A stretch of 64,000 bases of DNA from JAIBJN01 sp963784175 (GTDB lineage Bacteria > Actinomycetota > Thermoleophilia > Gaiellales > Gaiellaceae). Positions 38,791 to 46,664 of this stretch are shown piece by piece (position 1 is the stretch's first letter; the number at the start of each line of letters is the position of its first letter). Below the pieces are notes generated by a model that ran no database searches, was not told the origin of the DNA, and was given only the letters and a program-made list of their open reading frames with translations. Position numbers and translations under genes: made by a program. The stretch lies in NCBI GenBank assembly GCA_963784175.1, contig CAWAQJ010000001.1, forward strand, positions 1 through 64,000, in the 5' to 3' direction.

Positions 38791-38815
38791 GAGCCCCGGC
38801 CCCCTACCGGGGCTC
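38791..38815 (-). terminator. Hairpin after the small 38836 gene
   Basis: GAGCCCCGG and CCGGGGCTC form a perfect nine-base stem with a seven-base loop. It lies just past the stop of the leftward small gene; on the plus strand CACCCTTTCT follows, so it may work both ways. Confidence 0.65.
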
Positions 38816-38835
38816 CACCCTTTCTCTGAGCGCGA

Positions 38836-39021
38836 CTACGCCGGTGCTGCCGGCGTAGACGGCTGGCATGGAGCCTTGTCCCGCCGGCGCGCCAGGAAGA
38901 ACCGGCGCTCCTCGCGGCGGCTCGCCGCCATTCGGTCTGCCAGCTCGCCCGCGCGCGCACTCCGAAGGAGGTCGCTGTGACGCGTCCTGGAGTAGTCGAG
39001 ATGGACATCGGGGTGCTGCAT
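38836..39021 (-). CDS. Small basic protein, unknown
   Basis: A 61-residue protein, MQHPDVHLDYSRTRHSDLLR at its start, then a helical Arg-rich segment (GELADRMAASRREERRFFLA). AGAGGAGG precedes the ATG by seven bases, which fixes this start rather than the longer frame. The pattern H-x5-L/R-x-D-L-x-R-x-A recurs in small proteins of actinobacteria, but no function is known to me. It is divergent from an ECF sigma factor. Confidence 0.6.
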   Translation of the reverse strand: MQHPDVHLDYSRTRHSDLLRSARAGELADRMAASRREERRFFLARRRDKAPCQPSTPAAPA

Positions 39022-39106
39022 ATGGGCCTCCTCTCGGCGTCCACAAGACGGCCGAGCGGCCCGGGATCTTCCCTCCAGCCGCAAATTTCTGTTTCATATC
39101 TATGCC

Positions 39107-39664
39107 GTGCAGCTTGCATCCCTCCCCGATGCCCAGCTTGTCGCGCGATGCCGCAGCGGTGACGAGGACGCCTGGCGGGAGCTCGTCTCCCGGTTCTCGC
39201 GCTACGTCTATGCCATCTGCTGCCAGGCCTTCCGGCTGCGCCAGGAGGACGCCGAGGAGGTCTTCCAGGAGGTCTTCTCCCGCGCGTACCAGCATCTCGA
39301 CAAGCTTCGCGACGACGAGGCGATCCGCCCCTGGATCGGCCAGCTGACCCGGCGGCTCTGCATCGACCGGCTCCGTGCGGGCTCGCGGGAGGACATCGTC
39401 GACCCCGAGACGATGCCGGGCGGCGTCGACGACAAGATGGACACGCTCGACGAGGCCTTCGCCGTCCACGAGGCGATGGCCGAGCTGTCCGAGAACTGCC
39501 AGGAGATCCTCGACCGCTTCTTCGCCCGCGACGAGAGCTACCAGACGATCGGTTCGGCCCTCGACATCCCCTCGGGCACGATCGCGAGCAGAATCTCGCG
39601 CTGCCTGTCGCGACTTCGCGAAATCTTCACGGGAAGAAATCCGGAGGCTCGCCCGTCGAGTTGA
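39107..39664 (+). CDS. ECF-type sigma factor
   Basis: A 185-residue sigma-70 family protein. Region 2: WRELVSRFSRYVYAICCQAF, RQEDAEEVFQEVFSRAYQHL, then IRPWIGQLTRRLCIDRLRAG. Region 4: LSENCQEILDRFFARDESYQ and SALDIPSGTIASRISRCLSR. GTG 39107 is the start. It is followed by a small soluble gene instead of a zinc anti-sigma gene, so any control partner would be unusual. Confidence 0.9.
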   Translation: MQLASLPDAQLVARCRSGDEDAWRELVSRFSRYVYAICCQAFRLRQEDAEEVFQEVFSRAYQHLDKLRDDEAIRPWIGQLTRRLCIDRLRAGSREDIVDPETMPGGVDDKMDTLDEAFAVHEAMAELSENCQEILDRFFARDESYQTIGSALDIPSGTIASRISRCLSRLREIFTGRNPEARPSS

Positions 39665-39675
39665 CGGAGACCCGA

Positions 39676-39927
39676 ATGACCGCCTACGACGAACAACGCC
39701 TCGCAGAGCTCATCAAGGCCCTCCCGCCCGCGCCGCAGGCATGGGTGGAGGCGGCCCAGGAGCTCCCGCTCGCACGCGGCCAGCTCGACGACATCGTCGC
39801 CCGGGCAGAAGCAGACCTCGCGTTTCGCGACGCATTGATCGCGAACCTCGAGGACGCCCTCAGGCTCGAAGGCTACGAGCCGGACGCGATTCCGCTCGAC
39901 GAGCTCCGCCGCCGACTCGAGCACTAG
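39676..39927 (+). CDS. Small acidic helical protein following the ECF sigma gene
   Basis: An 83-residue soluble protein with GGAG eight bases before ATG 39676. It begins MTAYDEQRLAELIKALPPAP and is helical and acidic (QLDDIVARAEADLAFRDALI, LEDALRLEGYEPDAIPLDEL). No Cys/His zinc motif and no membrane helix are present. Twelve bases separate it from the sigma gene. It might bind the sigma factor, but that is only positional inference. Confidence 0.7.
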   Translation: MTAYDEQRLAELIKALPPAPQAWVEAAQELPLARGQLDDIVARAEADLAFRDALIANLEDALRLEGYEPDAIPLDELRRRLEH

Positions 39928-39950
39928 CGAGCCAGGGGAGAAAAAGAGAA

Positions 39951-39973
39951 GGGCCGCTCTTTCGGAGCGGCCC
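39951..39973. terminator. Hairpin after the ECF sigma operon
   Basis: GGGCCGCTC and GAGCGGCCC form a perfect nine-base stem with a five-base loop. The T-rich side (TTCTCTTTTTC) lies on the leftward strand, so it may block transcription from the right as well as end the sigma operon. Confidence 0.75.
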
Positions 39974-40104
39974 ATTCCAGGGAGGTCCCGGCGTGTTGCG
40001 GCCTCACGTCGGGAACCAAGTTTGTTTTCGGCAGGTATGCCGTAGGACTTTAGTGTGAATTTCGGCCACGGAAGAACGGGCTCCACTACGGCGTTGGGAA
40101 GACC

Positions 40105-40586
40105 ATGACAACCCTCGCGACAACTCTTGAAGCCCCGTACAAGCCCCGCCACGTCCGCTTCATTCGCAGAGAGGACGTTGAGGGGTGGCAACTCAAGCTC
40201 TACGGCATCTCCGTCAACGGGCAGGAACCTCGTCCCGAGTTCGTCGAGGCCACGCGCGACCTGGCGGCCGGCGTCCTCCCCCAGCCCGCCGTCGCGGACG
40301 ACCACTACGGCGTCGGCTTCGCCATCGCGCACGACGCGAGGTCGGTCGGGATCGCGCTCGTCTACTGGTGGAAGTCGGAGAACGAGCTGCACCAGCGCAT
40401 CTACGTCAGCCCGAAGGACGACCCGTCCGCGTTCGTCCACGTCGAGAACCAGCCGGCCGGCTGCGTGTGGGAGCTCGAGGTCGTCGAACTTCGAGCGCCT
40501 CGCCTGGCTCGAAGCACGTCCTCTCCAACCCGGAGGGGCCGGACATCGACGCCTACCTCGAGCGCAGCTTCGCGCGCGACGTCTGA
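40105..40586 (+). CDS. Hypothetical protein, two frameshifts
   Basis: About 160 residues. It starts MTTLATTLEAPYKPRHVRFI and has a beta-rich middle (GWQLKLYGISVNGQEPRPEF, YGVGFAIAHDARSVGIALVY, WWKSENELHQRIYVSPKDDP). Shifts near 40490 and 40515 lead to a helical end, FERLAWLEHVLSNPEGPDID and YLERSFARDV, closed by TGA. Family not recognised. The stop lies directly against the end of the facing phosphoesterase gene. Confidence 0.65.
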
Positions 40587-41987
40587 TTAGGGCTCACCCG
40601 GCTGGAGACCCGCGCGGCGTAGCCGTTTGGCCACGGCGAGCACCTCTTGCTGGAGGTCCGTGAGCGCTTCGGGCTCGTCCGCTGCGGCCGCGGGCGCGGT
40701 CTCTCCGAGCGTGGTGGCGCGGTAGGTCTCACGCCTCCAGGCGGCGATCTTCTCCACCAGGGCCGAGAGTTGCTGGTTGGAAGCGCGTCCACGCGGCCGG
40801 TTCGCAGGTCGGGTGAGCAGCGACCCCACATGGTTGGCTGCGGCAACCCTGGCTCCCATCGATCGCGCCGCCGTGTCCGGCCGCGAGCAGAAGCGCAGCA
40901 GGATCGTCTTGATGATCGACGTGTGGTCGTAGACCACGTGGCTGATGCCGCGCTCCACGTACGGCGAAACGATGAGCGCCGGCACTCGAACTCCGTAGCG
41001 GCGCATGGCCGGGCGGTCGTCCGCGACCGTGAACGGTCGCGGATCCACGTGGTCGTAGAAGCCTCCGTGCTCGTCGTAGGTGATGACGAGGAGCGACTTC
41101 TTCCACGCCGGGGAACGCATCACGGCGGTGAGGACATTGAGGACAAGCTCCTGCCCGGCCATCGTCGGCGACGGCGGGTGGTCGTCGTTCGATCCGGGCG
41201 GCCCGAACAGGCGGAAATCCACGAAGTTCGGGTCGATCCAGGAGACGGCCGGCAGCCTCCCCTCCCGCGCGTCGTCCAGGAACGTCTGCCGCTCGAACAG
41301 CGTCTTGCGGTCGAAGTACGCGAACTCGTCGTCGTGCTCGATCCGGTAGCGCCCGTCGATGCCCCGCAGCGTGCCCGGGTCATGCGAGTACCAGCGCCAG
41401 GAGACATCGTCGGCATCCAGCTTGCGCACGAACGCCTTGAGGTCGTAGATCGGCGGCCTGCGGTTGGCCGTCGTCCCGTCGGACTCGCCCGTGACGGCAT
41501 AGAGACGGTTCGGCCACGTGGGCCCGGGGACGGAGCTGAACCATCGGTCGCAGACCTGGAAGGAGCGGGCGAGATAGTCGTAGACCGGGACGTCGTCAGC
41601 GCGTAAGTACGCGAGGACGAGCGTCGGATCGAACTTGAAGCCGGAGGGCGGCGGATTGTCCTTCGAGTTGCGCTCGAACGCCTTGACGTAGTTCTTCAGG
41701 AAGCCGGCCATCCCGCCCGCGATCTGTTCCCTGACGTCGGCTGGGCCGTGGCCGGGATCGAGCGCCTTGAGGTCGATCTTCCGCCGCCCCAGCGGACGCA
41801 CTTTGTGGAACTTGCCCGCCGCGTCCTCGTTTCCCATGGTCGCCTCGAGCCCGTCCACGTTCGGTCGAACGCCGTCGACTTTCAAATAGCCCAGCACGTG
41901 GTCGAAGGAGCGGTTCTCCATCATGAGCACGATCACGTGGTCGATCTTCGAGAGGTTCTGCGCGCCGGTGTCGTCGTCCGGGGTCAT
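40587..41987 (-). CDS. Phospholipase C-like phosphoesterase (alkaline phosphatase superfamily)
   Basis: PF04185-type phosphoesterase of 466 residues, related to non-haemolytic phospholipase C and acid phosphatases. Metal-site blocks are VIVLMMENRSFDHVLGYL near the N-terminus and VITYDEHGGFYDHVDP near residue 300, with ALIVSPYVERGISHVVYDHT following. GGAGGT lies before the ATG. Most relatives are Tat-exported; this one begins MTPDDDTGAQNLSKIDHVIV without any signal peptide, so it may work in the cytoplasm or have lost its leader. Confidence 0.9.
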   Translation of the reverse strand: MTPDDDTGAQNLSKIDHVIVLMMENRSFDHVLGYLKVDGVRPNVDGLEATMGNEDAAGKFHKVRPLGRRKIDLKALDPGHGPADVREQIAGGMAGFLKNYVKAFERNSKDNPPPSGFKFDPTLVLAYLRADDVPVYDYLARSFQVCDRWFSSVPGPTWPNRLYAVTGESDGTTANRRPPIYDLKAFVRKLDADDVSWRWYSHDPGTLRGIDGRYRIEHDDEFAYFDRKTLFERQTFLDDAREGRLPAVSWIDPNFVDFRLFGPPGSNDDHPPSPTMAGQELVLNVLTAVMRSPAWKKSLLVITYDEHGGFYDHVDPRPFTVADDRPAMRRYGVRVPALIVSPYVERGISHVVYDHTSIIKTILLRFCSRPDTAARSMGARVAAANHVGSLLTRPANRPRGRASNQQLSALVEKIAAWRRETYRATTLGETAPAAAADEPEALTDLQQEVLAVAKRLRRAGLQPGEP

Positions 41988-42089
41988 GGGTCCACCTCCG
42001 TCGCTCTGGCTTGCTCAGATCGTCACCGCACGAGCTCCTGCGCAAACGGGCCGCGTGCACACCGGCGCTGCGCGGTCAGGTCGGATTGG

Positions 42090-42275
42090 CTAGCCGCGTT
42101 GCCTACGGGCCAGGTACTCGGCGAAGCGCCCCTCGGGCGTTTCGAGCCAGGACCTGAACTGGTCTTCGAGCTCCAGCTCGCGCTGTCGGGTAACGGACGC
42201 CTGCGGGCACCGGTGCCCCAGCGGCCCCGGGTACCGCTGGTGACAGCGGTCGCAGCGCTCTAGCTCGCTGAACAT
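42090..42275 (-). CDS. Small zinc-finger-like protein, unknown
   Basis: A 61-residue protein, MFSELERCDRCHQRYPGPLG, with C-x2-C then H-x-C (GHRCPQAS), enough ligands for one zinc. The rest is helical and charged (RELELEDQFRSWLETPEGRF). No strong ribosome-binding site is seen. I am unsure that it is expressed. Confidence 0.4.
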   Translation of the reverse strand: MFSELERCDRCHQRYPGPLGHRCPQASVTRQRELELEDQFRSWLETPEGRFAEYLARRQRG

Positions 42276-42434
42276 CGGGGCGCGCGGGTGTGCCTCTCCA
42301 TTCCTGCACGACGCGCGAGCGTCGGAGGTTCTTCCCGTTGGCGAAGATGGACGGGCGCCGACTCACCCCGAGCGGGCGCCCGTGACGGGTTAGACGCCGG
42401 CCGGCCGGTCGGCCTTCAGGCGTAGGCTGCGCAA

Positions 42435-42902
42435 GTGGGCGTGACGATCGAGCGAGCGTCGGCCGCGACCGACGAGATTCGGGAACTCATCGCCGAACTG
42501 GATGGCGCTCTCAGCGGTCCCTACCTGCCGGAGCAGCGCCACGCGCTCTCGTTGGATCAGCTCTTCGTGGACAACGTCCGGTTCTTCGCCGCGCGGCTCG
42601 ACGGCCTTGCCGTGGGCTGCGGTGGCGTCGCTTTTTACGACGGCTACGCCGAGGTGAAGCGGATGTTCACGCGGCCGACAGCCCGGCGCAAGGGCGTGGC
42701 TGCGGCTCTCCTCCAACACCTGGAAGCTGAAGCGAGAGCAGCGGGACACTCGGTGCTCCGGCTCGAGACCGGCATGTACCAGGCCGAGGCCATCGGGTTC
42801 TACGAGCGTGCAGGCTTCGAGCGGTGTAATGCCTTCGGCGACTATCTAGAGCTTTCCCCGCAGGCCATCGAGACCAGCGTCTTCTACGAGAAATCGATCT
42901 AG
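42435..42902 (+). CDS. GNAT-family N-acetyltransferase
   Basis: A 155-residue acetyltransferase from GTG 42435: CGGVAFYDGYAEVKRMFTRP, then ARRKGVAAALLQHLEAEARA with the acetyl-CoA loop R-R-K-G-V-A, and AIGFYERAGFERCNAFGDY at the end. Substrate unknown. It faces LVIVD paralogue B and shares a hairpin with it. Confidence 0.87.
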   Translation: MGVTIERASAATDEIRELIAELDGALSGPYLPEQRHALSLDQLFVDNVRFFAARLDGLAVGCGGVAFYDGYAEVKRMFTRPTARRKGVAAALLQHLEAEARAAGHSVLRLETGMYQAEAIGFYERAGFERCNAFGDYLELSPQAIETSVFYEKSI

Positions 42903-42906
42903 ACGC

Positions 42907-42932
42907 GTGGGGCCTCCCGGAGGAGGCCCCAC
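42907..42932. terminator. Shared terminator of the GNAT gene and LVIVD paralogue B
   Basis: GTGGGGCCTCC and GGAGGCCCCAC form an 11-base stem with a four-base loop between two facing genes. Confidence 0.85.
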
Positions 42933-42954
42933 GATTGCACAGCGTTGGACGCCG

Positions 42955-44535
42955 TTAGTCCATCGTCTGTGGGTTGAGGTGGTCGACTCGCCCGAGCTTC
43001 CCGATCTTCTGGATGATCGTGCGGTACACCACCATGCCCTCGGCGAGGGCGTTGTTCTCGACGCCGTCCGACGCATAGACGGGGATCCCAGGTCCCTTCT
43101 TGAACATCGGGCCCGTGTACGGGTACGCGGACCAGGTGCCGGTGGTCTCAATGGGGTCGTAGTACGCGATCTCCTTCAGCCTGGTGGGCTTCGAGAAGTC
43201 GATTACATCGGCTCCGCCCGTGTACCAGGCATTGACGAGCAGGTCGCGCTTGATACCCATGACGGCCATGCCCATGTGGGCGGAGCAGTACTCGTCTGCT
43301 CCCGGATCCGGCCGCACGTCGCCGACGTGGAACTCGCTCAGGAAGTTGCCCTCCATGTCGGTGAAGAACATCCGCCCGGTCTTGTGAGTTCCTCCGGCGG
43401 GGTTCCACGGCCGAGGCTGGTAGGTCGTCATCGTCGGGCAGCCGCTCCCGAAGGATTCGTCCACCCAGTTCACCACGGTTCCGTCGTTGTTGAACATCAC
43501 GGAGTGGAAGAAGTCGACTGCACCGGGAATCTGGCCGGTTCCGCCCGAGCTGACCTCATCGTCGCCGACGAGAATCGGGTTCTCGGTGTCCGGGATCCCG
43601 GTGGCCGGGTCGATATTCCACACCTGGCCCTGCTCGGCGCACGCGCCGCCGGCCAGGTTGTGCTCCATGTGCACCACGATGTCGTGGCATGCGACGGCTG
43701 CCGGCTCCAGGCCGGTCAGCCCCTTCTCGGTCCAGTCCATCCGCCCATCGGGATCGCCTGGGTAGCTGATCCTCGGCGCTGCGATCTCGGTCGTGGCCGC
43801 CGGGTTGTTGAGCGGCACCGACAACACCTGGATCTGGCGGTGCAACGGGTCGTTGACGACCTTGTCCGGGTCGTACGGGTTGGTGACGTTATTGAAGTTC
43901 GCCTGACCGCAGGTCGGCCCCGCGCGCAGCGGGTACGACGCTGCGTAGACGATCAGCCGCGGGTTCACCGGATCGTCCGCGAACCCGGTCCACGCCGTGA
44001 TCGTGTGCGCGCCGCAGTCGGTGTACTGCATCTTCACCGGCGTGATGGTCGCGAACGGGTTCGCCGGGTTGTCGCTCATCGTGAAGATGCGGACACCCTC
44101 CCAACCGTTGCGGTCGTCATGAGCGGATCGTGGCGAGCCGCAGTTCGGGTTCGCCATCGTGCGATCCACGGCCACGAGGAGCAGGTCGGCCACCCCGTTC
44201 CCGTTCCGGTCCCAGACGATCGGATCGTTCTGGTTCGCATCGCACTGGAGGTCCTTCACGAGCTTGGGGCTGGCCGGGTTGGAGATGTCGAAGATCCGCA
44301 CGCCGCCGCGCGGCCCGCTACCGGCCGGGGACCCCGTATCGCCGGTGTAGTAGCCGCTGAAGGCATGGTTGCCCCAGAACGCGAAGTCCGAGTTGGTTGC
44401 CATGTTCGGGGACGTGAAGAGCTCGTCCATCTTCTTGCGCGGGTTCGGGTCGGGGTCGGGCTTCGCAGAGGCCGTGCCCGCGAGCAAACCCGTCGCGACG
44501 AGTAGCAGCGCAAATAACCGCAAAGTGACTCTCAT
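42955..44535 (-). CDS. Secreted LVIVD-like protein, paralogue B
   Basis: A 526-residue exported protein: signal peptide MRVTLRLFALLLVATGLLAG, cleaved near ASAK. It shares order and motifs with paralogues A and C: NSDFAFWGNHAFSGYYTGDT, GGVRIFDISNPASPKLVKDL, NQNDPIVWDRNGNGVADLLL, CHDIVVHMEHNLAGGACAEQ, VDFFHSVMFNNDGTVVNWVD and the DHLNPQTMD end. It is closest to paralogue C, which lies just upstream, so a tandem duplication is likely. No catalytic motif is seen. It is preceded by a 46-codon leader ORF. Confidence 0.8.
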   Translation of the reverse strand: MRVTLRLFALLLVATGLLAGTASAKPDPDPNPRKKMDELFTSPNMATNSDFAFWGNHAFSGYYTGDTGSPAGSGPRGGVRIFDISNPASPKLVKDLQCDANQNDPIVWDRNGNGVADLLLVAVDRTMANPNCGSPRSAHDDRNGWEGVRIFTMSDNPANPFATITPVKMQYTDCGAHTITAWTGFADDPVNPRLIVYAASYPLRAGPTCGQANFNNVTNPYDPDKVVNDPLHRQIQVLSVPLNNPAATTEIAAPRISYPGDPDGRMDWTEKGLTGLEPAAVACHDIVVHMEHNLAGGACAEQGQVWNIDPATGIPDTENPILVGDDEVSSGGTGQIPGAVDFFHSVMFNNDGTVVNWVDESFGSGCPTMTTYQPRPWNPAGGTHKTGRMFFTDMEGNFLSEFHVGDVRPDPGADEYCSAHMGMAVMGIKRDLLVNAWYTGGADVIDFSKPTRLKEIAYYDPIETTGTWSAYPYTGPMFKKGPGIPVYASDGVENNALAEGMVVYRTIIQKIGKLGRVDHLNPQTMD

Positions 44536-44672
44536 GCATCCCTCCAGGGGTAGACGACAGGCGTGAGGAGACGAGATGCAGCGAAGGGACCCGACCGAGC
44601 GCCACGCGATGGCCCGATCGATACCAGTACCGAAGCTATGAACCTTCCCCCGCGGTGGTGCCCCCCAGGCAT
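44532..44672 (-). CDS. 46-codon leader ORF before LVIVD paralogue B
   Basis: ATG 44670-44672 follows GGGGAGGTGG. The frame runs 46 codons (MPGGHHRGGRFIASVLVSIG at its start) and ends in TGA overlapping the paralogue B start (ATGA). The first 25 bases around its ribosome-binding site differ from those of paralogue A at only two positions; the peptides do not match. See the entry for paralogue A. Confidence 0.5.
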   Translation of the reverse strand: MPGGHHRGGRFIASVLVSIGPSRGARSGPFAASRLLTPVVYPWRDA

Positions 44673-44697
44673 CCCACCTCCCCTATCGGTGCCGAGC

Positions 44698-44726
44698 AGT
44701 CTTAAAGCGCTGCCGCCGTTTGTCAA
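44698..44726 (-). promoter_or_regulatory. Promoter of LVIVD paralogue B
   Basis: Read leftward: TTGACA, 17 bases, AAGACT. It matches the paralogue A promoter in -35, spacer and four bases of the -10, and is followed by the same GCACCGAT block. Confidence 0.7.
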
Positions 44727-44771
44727 ACGCCCCGTGCTCGGCCCCATCGGCCACATCACTTCGGGACGAAC

Positions 44772-44798
44772 GGAAGGGCGACCTGAGGCCGCCCTTCC
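44772..44798 (-). terminator. Terminator of LVIVD paralogue C
   Basis: GGAAGGGCG and CGCCCTTCC pair over nine bases. The hairpin and flank are nearly the same as after paralogue A. Confidence 0.85.
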
Positions 44799-44822
44799 GC
44801 ACGCCTGCGAGCGTTCTCCGAG

Positions 44823-46394
44823 TTAGTCCATCGTCTGTGGGTTGAGGTGGTCGACCGTCCCGCGCCTGCCGGGCCTCTCGATGGTCGTCCGGTACACCAC
44901 CATGCCCTGCGCGAGGCCGTTGTTGGTGACGCCGTCCGACGCGTACACGGGAATCCCGTGCTTGCTGAACATCGGGCCGACGTACGGGTATGCGGACCAC
45001 GTGCCCGAGTTCGACACCGGGTCGTAGTAGGCGATCTCCTTCAGCCTGGTCGGCTGGCTGAAGTCGATCACGTTGGCTCCGCCCGTGTACCAGGCGTTGA
45101 CGAGCAGGTCGCGCTCGATCCCCATCACGGCCATGCCCATGTGGGCGGAGCAGTACTCGCCCGGAGCGGTCGAGGGCCGCACGTCGCCCACGTGGAACTC
45201 GCTGAGGAAATTGCCCTCCATGTCGGTGAAGAACATGCGGCCCGTCTTGTGCCGTCCTCCAGCCGGGTTCCACGGCCGCGGGTTGTAGTTGGTCATCGTC
45301 GGACAGCCGCTGCCGAACGACTCGTCCACCCAGTTCACGATCGTGCCATCGTTGTTGAACATGACCGAGTGGAAGAAGTCGACCGCCCCCGGAATGTTCC
45401 CGGTGCCGCCCGAGCTGACCTCATCGTCGCCCACGAGCATCGGGTTCGCCGTGTCCGGAATCCCGGTGGACGGGTTGATCTCCCACACCTGGCCCTGCTC
45501 GGCGCAAGCGCCGCCGGCCAGGTTGTGCTCCATGTGGACGACGACGTCGTGGCATGCGATCGCGGCCGGCTCGACCCCCGCGCAGATGCCCTTCTCACAC
45601 CACTCCATCCGTCCGTCCGGATCGCCCGGATAGCTGATTCTCGGCGCGGCGATCTCGGTCGTGGCCGCGGGGTTGTTCAGCGGCACCGACAGGACCTGGA
45701 TCACGCCGTGCAGCGGACCGGTCGGGGGATCTTCGTCGTACGGGTTCGCCGTGTTCGCAAACTCGGTATCGCCGCACGTTGGTCCCGCCCCCAGCGGGTA
45801 CGACGCCACGTAGACGATCAGTCGCGGGTTCGTCGGATGCTCGGCGAACCCGGTCCAGGCCGTGATCGTGTGCGCACCGCAGTCGGCGTACTGCATGTCG
45901 ACCGGCGTGATGGTCGTGAACGGGCTCGCCGGGTTGTCGCTCATGGTGAAGACCCGGACGCCCTCCCAGCCGGTTGGAGTGCCGCCCGCCACGCGCGCCG
46001 CGCCACAGTTCGGCGAGGCCATCGTGGTGTCAACGGCCAGGAGCAACAGGTCGGCGACCCCATTGCCGTTGCGGTCCCACACGATCGGGTCGTTCTGGGC
46101 TCCGTCACAGGCGAAGTCCCTCACGAGCTTCGGAGCCGCGGGGTTCTTGATGTCGAAGATCCGAACACCGCCGCGCGAGCCCGTCCCGGGCGGGAACCCG
46201 GCACCGCCGGTGTAGTAGCCGACGAACGCGTGGTTCCCCCAGAAGGCGAGATCCGAGTTCGTCGCCAAGTTCCCCGATGTGAAGAGCCTCTTCATCTTGA
46301 ACGCCTGATCCGTGGGCGACTGAGCGCCGGCGATCCCGGCGAGTAGCCCTAACGCGACGACGGTGGAAATGAGTAAACGAAAAGGTCGTCTCAT
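44823..46394 (-). CDS. Secreted LVIVD-like protein, paralogue C
   Basis: A 523-residue exported protein with signal peptide RRPFRLLISTVVALGLLAGI and a cleavage site near AGAQ. Shares all blocks with A and B: LAFWGNHAFVGYYTGGAGFP, GGVRIFDIKNPAAPKLVRDF, NDPIVWDRNGNGVADLLLLA, VPLNNPAATTEIAAPRISYP, CHDVVVHMEHNLAGGACAEQ and DHLNPQTMD. GGGAGGTG lies 11 bases before the ATG. Many residues in WD/propeller-like strands suggest a beta-propeller; no function is known. Confidence 0.8.
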   Translation of the reverse strand: MRRPFRLLISTVVALGLLAGIAGAQSPTDQAFKMKRLFTSGNLATNSDLAFWGNHAFVGYYTGGAGFPPGTGSRGGVRIFDIKNPAAPKLVRDFACDGAQNDPIVWDRNGNGVADLLLLAVDTTMASPNCGAARVAGGTPTGWEGVRVFTMSDNPASPFTTITPVDMQYADCGAHTITAWTGFAEHPTNPRLIVYVASYPLGAGPTCGDTEFANTANPYDEDPPTGPLHGVIQVLSVPLNNPAATTEIAAPRISYPGDPDGRMEWCEKGICAGVEPAAIACHDVVVHMEHNLAGGACAEQGQVWEINPSTGIPDTANPMLVGDDEVSSGGTGNIPGAVDFFHSVMFNNDGTIVNWVDESFGSGCPTMTNYNPRPWNPAGGRHKTGRMFFTDMEGNFLSEFHVGDVRPSTAPGEYCSAHMGMAVMGIERDLLVNAWYTGGANVIDFSQPTRLKEIAYYDPVSNSGTWSAYPYVGPMFSKHGIPVYASDGVTNNGLAQGMVVYRTTIERPGRRGTVDHLNPQTMD

Positions 46395-46531
46395 ACTGTC
46401 GTTGCACCTCCCATGCGAACAGTTGAGGTCCTGGAGTCGGGACAGCCGGGCGGACCGCGGCTGCGCCGCCGTCGCGTGCCGGGCCCATCCATCGCAGATC
46501 CCGCGTCAGCCACCACGCTGCGCGCCCCCAC
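46391..46531 (-). CDS. 46-codon leader ORF before LVIVD paralogue C
   Basis: GTG 46529-46531 follows GGGGAG by six bases and opens a 46-codon frame with a stop overlapping the paralogue C start, exactly the length of leader B. A TAAACT -10-like block lies 12 bases before GGGGAG, as in A and B, but no good -35 is seen. The peptide is Arg-rich and unlike the other two. Confidence 0.4.
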   Translation of the reverse strand: MGARSVVADAGSAMDGPGTRRRRSRGPPGCPDSRTSTVRMGGATTV

Positions 46532-46664
46532 TAGGTTCTCCCCAGGTCGGGCGGCAGTTTAACGGAGCGGAGCGGCAGACGCCAGGCCCCGCTCCTTGCA
46601 CCAAACAAGACCCCGCCTGAGCGGCGGACGCGGCAGGCCGGCCTCCGGCAGGCAAGCTGTCGGC

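Noticed and set aside
42907..44505. Long plus-strand frame opposite LVIVD paralogue B, with similar ones opposite A (26818-28458) and C (44847-46346).
   Set aside because: All three lie opposite real, signal-peptide-bearing genes; their likeness to each other is only a mirror of the paralogues' own similarity.
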